This document shows positions 1 to 12,100 of a DNA stretch of 64,000 bases, piece after piece (the stretch's first letter is position 1; each line of letters begins with the position of its first letter). The notes below the pieces were generated by a model, which was given only the letters and a program-made list of their open reading frames with translations, was not told where the DNA came from and made no database searches. A program made the position numbers and the translations under genes. The DNA comes from Marsupella aquatica (Eukaryota > Marchantiophyta), in contig OZ316897.1 in assembly GCA_973895155.1 (NCBI GenBank), forward strand, positions 8,060,001 through 8,124,000, in the 5' to 3' direction.

Positions 1-157
1 TATTTACTGCAGAAGTTGCCCGAGGTATTCGTCTTGACCTTAGTGACAGCTGGAATGGTGTAGCTTTTCGACTGCATGTTTCGAAATTTCAAAGTAGTAC
101 CTATAAGATCTGAAGAATATACCAAATGTGAGGCACTGTATCTTGGATTTTGCACAG
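1..157 (+). other. 5' edge of window, probable midasin intron with unresolved upstream exon
   Basis: An acceptor-like end (tttactgcag) lies at the first bases and a second one (ttttgcacag) ends at 157. A short midasin exon could start near base 13, but I could not match its translation to the family, so I leave it unassigned. The first exon I trust starts at 158. Confidence 0.35.
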
Positions 158-3100
158 GGCGAAAGGGCAGCATTTTATACAAGTTCTCACCTTCAACAAG
201 ATCAAGCATTTAAGCCTAAGAAGATCGAATCGAGATTTTTAACCTCTAGTGCGGACTTGAAGGAGCAAGACAACTCCTCTTTCCAAGGAAGGCAATTTGG
301 GATTCACCCCTTCTATATTTCCAAAGGTAAGCCAATTTTGACCTGTCGTTGCCATGTTGATTTTAGACTTTGTTTTCACTGATGATAATTTATATTTTGA
401 GGATTGACAAAGTATTTTGAGTTGTCTACTACTTGAGGGTTCTTCTCACTTATCCACAAGTGCTTTGGACCTCAGGAAAGCTAGAAGCGCAAAATTTGAC
501 TTTTGAATTAGCTGCTCCGACAACAAGTTCAAACGCTCTTCGAATCTTGCGTGCCATGCAGCTTTCAAAACCTGGCAAGTGGATAGATTCCTTCTTTGTT
601 CTTTTCTCCATCGATCTTCTCTCTGCGTATGAGTATCATAGGAAACTGCTTAAGAATCTCGTCAATTTTGAGTTTCTCCTCAACGTGATATACCACAACC
701 CTAGTCATTCGGTTTCCTCTCATGAATGTGCAGTACTGCTGGAGGGTAGCCCTGGAGTGGGTAAGACGAGTCTAGTGTCAGCTCTAGCTCTGAGCTCATG
801 CCATCCTCTCGTCCGCATCAATTTGTCTGAACAGGTGTGTGGCTTGACAATTAATGTTCCCTCAAATCTAGCCTTGCAGATTGAAGCATATGCGTTATGC
901 AATTATGTGATGGATACTAATGTTTGCCATTCTTGCAGACAGATGTCATGGATTTATTTGGCTCTGATATGCCTGTTGAGGGAGGGAAAAGTGGAGAATT
1001 TTGCTGGTCGGATGGAGTATTCCTGCAGGTAGAAATTTTCACCCTTCTGAACGACTCGACTTGATTCTCCACTGTCAACATGGGCTGCAGATCAGATAAT
1101 CATAATCATAATCATTCGTGGAAGAATAGAAGAATAAATAATATAAACAATGACCACAAAGCATTCCTCCAGATCTTGGGCTGGTTTCAATGGATGCCTA
1201 CCTTGACGGTCGCATATTAGATGCAGTGTAAATCTGTTGTTTGCTTCCTTCCCAAACTCCCGGTTCACAATATGCACCTTTGTGGCACGTTGGCAGGCCT
1301 TGAAGTCAGGCCACTGGGTTCTCTTGGATGAGCTTAACTTGGCATCTCAATCAGTGCTGGAGGTAAGTCAATAGATCCCCTGATCATCTGAAGTGATTCA
1401 AGTTTGGTTTGAATGTTGGCCCATTTTCAGATGGAAAGACTGCCCATCTGGCTGCTTGTTCAACTTCATGTTTGACTACTGGATGGGAATGGCAGGGTTT
1501 GAACGCTTGTCTAGATCATCGTGGGGAAGTATTTATTCCAGAGCTCGGACGAGTTTTTAAGTGCCCGGATTCTTTCCGAGTCTTTGCTTGCCAAAATCCC
1601 ATATCTCAAGGAGGAGGAAGAAAAGGCCTGCCAAAGTCCTTCCTCAATCGTTTCACAAAGGTGGTTACATAACCTTTTCACTGTCAAATTTCTGACCATA
1701 TCTAGGCTTTTACTTCAAGTCACCCTAATGCAATGCCGCATCTCTGACCCAATGATTCTTTCCAGGTTTATGTAGATACTTTACAAGAGGATGACTTTCT
1801 ATTTATTGCTCGGGCACTGCATCCCTCTATTTCAGAACCGCTTCTCCAGCAGATGGTTCATTTCAACTCTCGTCTTTTCGAGGACACAATGGTCGTCCAT
1901 TCATATGGTCATTTAGGATCTCCTTGGGAGTTCAATCTTCGTGACATACTGCGGTGGTGTGAGCTTATAGAAGGTTTGTGATCCATGTAGTGTTATTCAT
2001 GTTCACGTCGCACATTCATAGAGCTAGGTTTTGTGTGTAAGTAAGGATGACATTGCGGTGACACCTGAGGATTTCTGGCTGGCATGCGTCAAACCGAAAG
2101 GTTATGATTGTCATCTGCATCAGCGATCAGCGATTTAACCTCATAATCAGTTTTTCTTGTAAATTCCTTTGGTGTTGCTAACGGGTTGCACGTCGTTGAC
2201 GGGACACATTGTTTTTCTATACATTGCCTAGAGTTGCTTTGTTACCATTTTAAGTCAACCTTTTAAATCTTCCTCTTTTTCCTTTTGTCACTGTTCGCAG
2301 ATGGTTTGATGATACCTTAGTCTTACCAGTTGCTGTATGTCTCACAGGTGTCGGTGAAAGTTTTTCTCAAAAGCAATCACTGGAGTGCTTTCTGGATGTA
2401 GTCTATCTTCAGCGGATGCGAACAAAGCAAGATCGTCATCATGTTTTACGTTTATATGAAGAGGTGTTTGGCAATTCTGCAGACATTGCAACTCACCCTA
2501 CTGTTTCAGTCAACCCTGAGAGTCTCAAGGTTGGCCGAGCCACCCTGCAGCGCAAGCATGGTGCACAGTTGCAAAGAGATACCTTCAAGCAGGTTCAGCT
2601 TCTACCAGGGCTTGGAAACTCCCTCGAAACCCTGATGCATTGCGTAAAGATGGGTTGGATGTGCAACCTTGTTGGACCTGCTGCATCAGGGAAAACGAGC
2701 CTTGTGCGACTTTTATCTGCCCTGACCGGAAATACATTACATGAGTTTGCACTTTCTAGTGCGACAGACACCACGGAACTCTTAGGCTGCTTTGAGCAAC
2801 ATGATCCATTTCGTCACTGGCAAGATATAGTGAAAAGAACAGGAACTTCCTTAGAATCTGTTTGTAGCTATTTCCTGAGCAATACCACGTCATCTGTGCC
2901 TGTAGATCGGAAATTGGAGTTGATTAAGAGCCTGCTTAGCTCGTGGGCTGCATTTCTGAAATGTATAGGTTCTCGGAGTAAACCAAGCAGTTGGGTGATT
3001 GTTAAGAAAGACCAAGAAAGCTTGGATCCGTTGGCCGTGAATATGCTTTTGCAAACTGTAGAGCTCCTCGAAAAAACTCGCATTGCTTGTTGCATGGAAG

Positions 3101-6100
3101 AATTGGATCTGAAGTTGCAACCTAGATATCTACTAGAAGGTCTTAACGTTGTTAAAGAGACTTTAGATCAAGTGAGAAACTTGGGCCGTTTTGAGTGGAT
3201 CGATGGAGGCCTTTTGAAAGCACTTGAGCGTGGAGACTGGGTGCTACTGGACAATGCCAATTTATGCAACCCCACGGTCAGTGAACATTTTGACCTATTC
3301 CTTAAATATTGTTATCATTGGCAGAGCAGAGTTATCTAAGGGTACACTTGTGCTTGAGTAGGAATGGATCTCTAATATTTTTGTGTGGGTCCTTTCAACT
3401 GGATGCAGGTACTGGACAGGTTAAATTCGCTCCTAGAGCCTAATGGCACCATTTTGATAAATGAACGAGGGCTTGTGAACGGAGAAGCTATGGTTGTTAG
3501 ACCACATCCCAATTTCCAGCTTTTTCTCACTGTTGATCCCAGCCATGGTGAAGTCTCGAGAGCAATGCGCAATCGAGGAATTGAAATCTTCATGATGCAA
3601 CCCGACTGGATTGATGGTGAAAGTGGAAAAGGAGAGTCCTGGCAGTTGCTATCTGAGGGATTGAATCAAGATTCCCACCAACTGTTAGTGCATGCTGGTA
3701 TACCGTGCCTATCTCTCACAAAGGCCATGTTCTTAGCTCATCATCAAATCAAGTCTTTCACAGAGTCATTGCCTGGAGGAATGCACGTGTCCATGCGTGA
3801 GCTTTCTCATTGGATCTCCTTGCTTCAACAGTTGCTCGAAAGAGGAGCCAATCTCCCCTGGAGCTTGGCCTGCAGTTGGGTGCAAACCTATGTCCGACAT
3901 CTTGATAATGTGGACGCCAGGGAAGGAGCTCTTAATATTTTTAAATCCCAGGTGGCAGGGTTGGACTTCCTCAATGCAAGGATTTCGGAGGATACCTGTC
4001 TTTATGTTCCAGGGGGGTGGCCAGTGCCTCAAAACTTGGGACTCTCTTGTATCAGCTCAAAGGAGGCCTGTGTGAAACGAGATGCTATGTATTTGGAATT
4101 CCTCGTGGCACAGTTCTTTGCGTCGAAAACCAGTCAAGAATGGCAGTCTCTGGTGCAAGCAGGGGCAGACTCTGAGAAGCGATTATTGTGGCTCCAAAGT
4201 AAAAGGCATACTTTAACATACTTTCCTGCAGGCTTGCTGGAGATTTTCTTGAATCCGGCCATGGTTCAACTGGAAACGAGTCTGACTTCCACATCTCAAA
4301 TTACAATTCAGGAGGTGGAGACCAAGTTGCGATGTGCATGTTTGTGGATGGTAGAACGTGGGAGCTTTTCTGATATTAGGCTGCGGATGCTATGGCTAGA
4401 CAATTTCGCAATGGATATGGATGGTGTGAGTCAGACTGTCGCTAATATTGCTTCGGTTCTCACAAAGGAATTAGATCATGTGCTGGCTAAAAAGCTCTTT
4501 CTGGCTTGGGAGCAGCTGGAGGCTGTGACTGGTGGAAATATTGTGGCCAAACAGATCCCATACGCGTCACAAGGTGTGGTCATTTCCTTGAAGTGCATCA
4601 ATGAGAATAATGAGGTCGCAAAGGATGCACAAAATGAGGCTATTGTTCTTGCCAAGAAGCTACTGGCTCTTCGGCGTAGTCTTCTACAGTGGCAGCTTGA
4701 AGATGAAGTTTACAAATCTGCTTTTACTCGAGGGGTTGGCTCATCTGTGAGCGCTGCATTGCAATCATATTTGCATCACACAAATGGAACCTTGAGGAAG
4801 AGTAGTTTTTCGCCACAGATCCCCAAGACTGTCTTGAAGTACACATATCCTTTTTTTAATTCAATGAGGAATTTTGAGAATGAGCTACTGATTGCCGCCA
4901 ATTTTCATCTCTGGGAGGGTGGTGTGGGCAAAGCTTTTGAAAAGCTGCAAGAGTGGCACGAGGCGCTTTGGAAGGTTTTGCACCTGCCTACCTTCTATGT
5001 GGAAGATTTTTTGTTCCATTGGATTCAAACAAACACATGGTTGATGGTAATCATAGAACTGGTTGGTGATAATTGTGCTGGTATGAAGAAGGCTGTGGGA
5101 GGTCTACAAGGCATAATACAAGTAGTGGATGAGACATTTAATTTGGGAGCGAACTCACATCTGAAGCCTCTGCTGTGGAAGCATGGAGGGCATCCCCGAC
5201 TACTGAATTCCAAAGACTTGAATAAGATGGAGCTGGAAGTTTTAGCATCATGTGAACGCCTCTGGGAAGTTGCTGCTAGGGAAGAAGGAAAGCAGTCATT
5301 CTGCTCAGATGTTGAGCTACGACGTTACGTCACCGAGGGGCTGAGTATGAGCATGTGGTTGAGACAAAAACGCTCTAGCAAGAATGCAGGTGATACTCAG
5401 AAGGCGTCCGATTCCATCCCCATGCGTGAAGCACAGCATGAGTGTGGAGAGATTCTGAAGATGCTCCTCCAAAAGTTGGATACGCAAAATTCCGTCTCCA
5501 AGGAAACAGACGAGGATATTATCACCATTACGCAGGGGATGCAAGGATTGGTGTCCAAGAAATTCAGACTTGACCGTTGCAAGTGTACAGACCAACACCA
5601 AAATGAGCTGCTTGCAATCGGAAGTCTGACACATCTGCCAGCTTTTCGCAATATCTATCTGCAGCTGTTACCGTGGCTTGACCATCTCAGTATCGCCTTA
5701 GATAATGCTCTGGTAGCGAAGATCTCAGCTGCTTCTATTGATCAGATGGCTGCTGATCTTCTGCAAGCTTTTAGGCAACAGGGAATAGACTCCAAGTTAG
5801 TGAGTAGTGCATTGGAGTTCTCATTGACAACGTCTTCAAGGTCACCAGTAGATTTTGTGCCTCTCCAGCATGTTCTCTGGATCATGGATTCAGTGACATC
5901 CAAAACTCCAGATGTTTGTGTGGCTCCCCAGGATCTCATCCAGGAGATGTGGTTCCGATGGCACCAGGCAATATGGAGAAAAAGTCCCATTGAAGTTGAG
6001 CAGCTTTCTGACAGCTGGGCATTGACTGAAGGCCCGCCACGGCTCTTCCAAGCCGTACAAAGTGTGTTCTTGTCAACCAAGTTTGCCGATAGAGGTCCAG

Positions 6101-9100
6101 TGAAAGAGTACCCGGCAAAGCTGACGCAGCTGAGGATTTCTGCAATGCATATGTGGAACTTGCAAAAGCAAAGGTTTCCGGATGCTGCTATTTTGAACTT
6201 ATGCAATTCCAGTATCCTTTTCCAACAGATTATTCTGGCCCACAGGAAGTCTTTTTTGGCTGTGGCTTTTGTTCAGATCCACCGACTGCTTGGTGCTTTG
6301 CATAAAAATACATTGATAGCTGCGCAAAGTGAGACTGAGGATGATGAGGGAAAATGGATGAACAACCAGGCTTTTGCGGAATTGGAAGCTTTACTTAGAA
6401 GTTCCCAGCATGCAGGACTGGTTTGCATACTGGACACACTTGTGCTGCCTTGTGCTTCTTTGTTATATCTCACTCCATGGAGGACTCTCGAGGGTGCTTC
6501 TACCCTATTGCATCAAGGGCGTGTGTGGCTCTTAGTTGGACTAATGCGCCTTCAGCTGCTACTGCCTGTGAATGCCTACGATCCCGTATCAAAATACGCT
6601 TATAAGCATGGACATGCCTCTAATCAGCTCACCCACATGAATCTGAATATAGAGGTGAGGCAGAAAAGTGAGATTATAACCAGGGGTTCTGGGAACAGTT
6701 CAGAAATCTGTGCTTTGCAATCAAAGGCTGAGGAGCTAAAGGAGGAGCTATCGGCCTTAAGTTCTAAGATTGTACCTCGACCCCAGCCTCCAAAATTCAA
6801 AGATTTCTGCCGGGATGTCGAGCGCTTCATGGAGCACTCTGCTGGTCCTGAAAGGTTACTAGTTCTGTGGGCTAATCTGAAAGGAGACGACGAGTCTGCG
6901 AGGACGCATGCCGGGAGCATTGTACAAGTAGTTGTCGCCTGGCAGGGAAACTCTGAGAACTTCATTCGTCGCCTTTCTAGGGACTTTGCGGCCTACCGAG
7001 ACTTTGTGCAACCCGTGCAACAAGCAATTTATGAACTGAAATTTGGGCTCTCTATAAGTCTGGCCGCCCATTTGCAAGTTCAAACGCTGAACAAGGATGT
7101 TGTCAAGCATGACAATACAGCAGTAACGGAGTTGATATGCTTACTGATGGAGTTTCCAAGTCGGCCACCTCAAAGCCTTCTATCAGATTCAGGAGTCCCC
7201 TATGCTGCAAGTAGCAGTGCTGCCGATGAGTTGATGAATAATGCTACTGAGCGTGCTCTTTTGTGGGCAGCCTCCCTGGAGACATCTGGAAAAGTTCCTG
7301 AAGAGATTTTACAAATGGACATGAAAGTGAGGGTCCTTCAAATTGCCCTCTTGAAGGCTGGGCAGGAAGGTTTGCAATCCCATTCAACAACTAAGACACA
7401 CCTAACGCTTCTTGATTCTATTTTCTCCTCTTTTTCTTCTCTATGGAGCGAGGTACGAGAATATAGGGTGGATCAAAAGAGGCAAAAGGATGAGCTGTTG
7501 AAATTTAGCACGTCCACGCACAGCATGGACGTGGAGGCTACACTAGATGAGGCGGCATTCAATACTATGTTTCCTGACTACAAATCTGATTTTGATGGTT
7601 TTGATGACAATATGGTAACAAGTGCTGAAGAGGATGATAGGCAAGCTCAGAAAGCCAACGAGGAACCTCTTAATAAGGACATCATTTTGGTTGAAAGATT
7701 GTGGGCTAGGATGGAGGAGGCCCTCTTTAGGGATGTCACTCATATTCACCAGTCTCTCTTTTGTCCTTCCAACATGTTGGGACACGTTCACCAAAATTCT
7801 AGAACGATCTCAGATCAAGAAAGATTGCACTCTTTCACTCTTTCTTATAACACGGGAAGGCAATTACTTGAAGTTGTTGGCCACTGTATTCCAGCGTCTG
7901 TAGATGAACAACTTCTTTCTGCCCACATAATGAGATCCAACTTCGAATACCAAAATCTCATCGGTGGAAGTCAAGCAGAAACTTTCGCGCCAAAAGCTGA
8001 TATGTATACCGATGCTCACCCATCTGAAATTGCGCTGATGCTGGATCCTGTCGGAGGATTTCTTAGGCGCATTGCAGATTTATTGAAAGATTGGCCTGAG
8101 CATCCAATATTACAGCAGCTTCTACATATCTCAAAGACGTTACTGTCCTTCCCTCTTGATACTGTAGTCATGAAGGCTTTGACAGGTGTGGAGTTGCTCC
8201 TTTCGAAGGCACAAGTATGGGAAGATAACGCAGCAAAGCATGTCTCTATCGCAGATGAACTGAGCAACTTGACACGACTTGTTACTCGATGGCGTAGGTT
8301 GGAGCTTGAAGGATGGGCAACTCTCCTTGAGAAAATCGAAAGGCAGCACGTTTTCAGTGCCCAGAAGTTGTGGTTTTCTTTATTTGATCTCCTTCACCGA
8401 CCCGTTGAAGACAATGTTGAAAGATACTTTGAGGCTACTATCTCCAGCATCGAAGAATTTCTCCAAACGGCAACGTTTGGTGAATACCTTACACGGATAC
8501 AACTTGTGCAAGCGTTCTATGGACACTTCTCTGTCCAAGGTCAAGTGAAGGCCCCTCTTAGAGGTCTCTCAATTGAAGTGGTCGCGAGGTTGTCTTATAT
8601 TCTCTACAACGTGTTCAAATACTACTCCCAGTTTCTACCAATGCTGGATGAGATACTAATATCTGAGAAAGGAGCCATGGAGAAAGAACTCAAGGAGTTT
8701 GTGCGGCTTTCAAAATGGGATGACCGCAGCTACTATACTCTGACACTGTCGGCAGAGAAGTCCCATCGCAAGCTGCACAAGTTTGTAAAAAAGTACGATC
8801 AATTGCTGAAACGTTCAGTAAGTGAGATTCTAGGGAAGCAGTCATTGAAAATGGGTGCACAGAATCTGTCATACTTGGCTTCAACCGTCAAGAATGAAGA
8901 CTGTTCTTCGCCACCAATAGCCAATGGAGACGATTCGCAAATAGAGGCGTCTTTATCATCTAAGACGAGCAAGACGAAAAAGGGTGTAGACGGGAAGGCA
9001 ACCAAGCCTTTGGGGTTGCCTGCTGAGGAGTGGAAGTCAAGATGTGGCACGAAACTTGTGCAGCTAACGAAGTTATCCGACTTTCTTTCTGAGGCATATC

Positions 9101-12100
9101 CGAGAGGAGCATACTTGTACCGCTTGCCGGCGCTTACCTCGAAGATCAGTGACCTTCTCGGTGCAGCTGTCTTCTCAGATGCTAGTAGAAACAGCAGGGC
9201 GAAAGGAACTGATGACCTGGAGATGCTTTCCAAGTCGATTATTGTGCGTGCATCAGATCTTAGAAACGGTGAGCACCAACTTGCAGTGAAGAAGAGAGCT
9301 ATGATTGATCTATTGAAGCGTTTACGAGAAATTGGGCTGTCACGGCATAAATCATCAGTGCCAAAGGGGCAGCGAGTTCCCAGCAGTTGGCTACAGTTAC
9401 AGCCTGCTGAAGCTGGCACCATGCTTCTCCTCCATGATGGGAACGAATCTATGGCAGATCGGCAAGGGTACACTGATATGTATGTTGTCGAGGGAACTAC
9501 TTCACTTTGGACAAAGGCCAGTGACTACTACTACAAGAACATGGCACTTCTTCAGCAACTTCAGCGATCTGCTCTTGATTTCAAGGAAGGCCTTAGCTTA
9601 AAAGAAGTCGAAAATACGACCAAATACACGGAACATCTTCTATACCTCCAGCAAAGTCAGCGTAGCAAGGCCCATGAGTTTAGCTCAAAGTTAATGTTAC
9701 TTGGGCACCTGATTCAAACGTTGTCTAGCTGTGGAAAGAACAACACTGCAATCCCAAGACAAGGACTCATGAGGAAGTGGATGTGGCGGCAAAAGCTGTT
9801 TTTCGATTCACTTCAGCAAGTTCTTGCTGAAACATTATTGCTTTTCAAGATATCGGAGGGTATCCAACTATGCCCTGCCAACTCCATGCGTATTGAAGCT
9901 GGTGCTGTGAAAGTTCTTTTGCAAGATTTTTTTGCGGGAGCAGAGAAGTGCAAGGCTCGTCTTGACTCTCGACTTCTTCTCAAGGGTAGCTGGATTGCTT
10001 TGGACGATAAAGGGGTTTCGTGGCCATTGTTATTCACACCTGCGATGCTTGAAGATCTTTTAGCAAACTTCGTCTTTCTGGATGGGACACGAGGTGCCTT
10101 CAAAAAGTTCTTTGGTGAGGACAAGACGAGCAGTACGGAGAATCTGTCTGGACTTCGGCCATTGCAACAGTTGCTTTCCAAGGGGTACGGAATGTTCAAG
10201 GAATTCGAAATGGAAACCCTTCGTTACAGCCAGGAAGCAGATGTGGTGGACCTATCTGATTTGAAGTCACAGTTTACGCATCTCTATGACAAAATTATCA
10301 CGGAGAGTCAACTGGCTGTCCAGAAAGTTAGTAAAACACAGTTTGGTGCTGGTAGTCTTGCTGAAAGGGAGGAGAAAGAAACCCTACAGGCTTACGAAGA
10401 AGCAATTATGGACCAGATTGTTTCTCTGCGCTTGACGTCTATTTATCAGGCAGTCATAAAAATTCTCAGCTTCAGTGAGAAACTCATCGACATCCACTGT
10501 AACGGGGAGGATGCTGACTTCGTCATGATCATGGGAAGATTGCTCGACTGTCTCCACGTACCGTTGGAGATGATTCATGCTGTAGGAATGCGTCTCCTTG
10601 CCGACTACATCAGTTTACACAAATCCGTAAGTTTCCTCAACTTATTCGTGACTTCTGTTAGTTTCAATTGATTTTACTTGAGTAGATTGTTGTTTTGTTC
10701 TGATAGTGATGAACTGCTTCTGCCTACGATACCTAAGATAAACTATACTGTATTGAAAGCTTGGTTTTGTAGTGTTCACTTAAATAGACAACAATATTGA
10801 TTGGTCCTTCCCTTGCAACGGAAAAAGAGTAAACTCGCTGATTCAAGGCAGTTCGTTCGTTAATCTTTTTTAATCGACTATTGGTGGCAAAGTTTCATGA
10901 TCGTTCTAAGATTCTTTCTACCAGGATGCTTGCTCGCTAAGACAGGCAGGAATTTCAATAGAGGTTCTGTCCCATTTGCTGAGGTTGTACCATGCTTCTT
11001 GCAGGTGACAAAGTTGGGCTATGTGCTCTCAAATCTCTTTGTGACATTGTACACAGAAGGATACTGTAATACCAAAGAAGAGGAAGGAAAGGAAGCGGCA
11101 AACAAATTTGATGATGCAGATGGCACAGGCATGGGAGAAGGAGAGGGGAAGAAGGATGTAAGTGAGCAGATAGAGGACGAAGAGCAGCTGATGGGCGGAA
11201 CAGAAAAGGTGAGCTTTGCATACTGTACTGGATGGATCTTTCTCTATGCCTCTTTGCAATCTCATATCCTCCTGTATCATTTGTGGAGTTCAAAAGTAGA
11301 CTCAAATCTAACATTTTAGATAGTTTGTCTACTGTGACAAGTGTTGTTGTGAACTAATTGTTGCTATAATGTTGGTGTGTAAAGGAGGAGGATGTGCAGA
11401 AGAATGACGCTGGAAAGAACGCCGACAAGGGCATCGAGATGGAACAAGACTTCTCTGGTGACATGATGGACCTGAGTGAGGATGAACCGGAGGAAGAAGA
11501 TGGAAATGACGAAGAGGAAGAGGAAAAGTTGGAGTCCAAGATGGGTGAAGGTGAGGATGACAGTGAAGTTGTGGATGAAAAACTTTGGAACAACGATGAT
11601 GAGAAGGACCAAGAACCTGATGCCAAAGAGAAGTATGAGAAGGATTCTGCAGTTTCAGGAGTGAAGCCTGAAGATCTTGAGATGCGTGGAAAGGAAGATG
11701 AAACGACAAAAGACGATAGTGTGGAAGGGGAGAAAGGGGAGAAAGATAAAGATAAGAGTCTTTCTAAGGAAGAAATTGAAAATCAATCTGAACTCTTTCA
11801 GGAACCGGAGGGAAACCGTGAAGAGGATGATGATCAAGACAAGGAAGAGAAAGTCGAAGAGAGAAGTGGGGTCCAGCCATCCAAAGAAGAAACCCTCGAC
11901 CTTCCTGAAAATCTTGATCTGGCTGGTGGAGAGGATGATGAGCAGGAAAAGGAACAGGAACAGGAACGTCAGCAGGAGGAACTTACAATCGCTGGTGATG
12001 AGCACGAAGGAAGCAAAACAACAGACGATAATGATTTGCCGGAAGACATGAATCTTGATGAAGACAATCCCGAAGATCATGATGAAGGATCAGGACTTCC

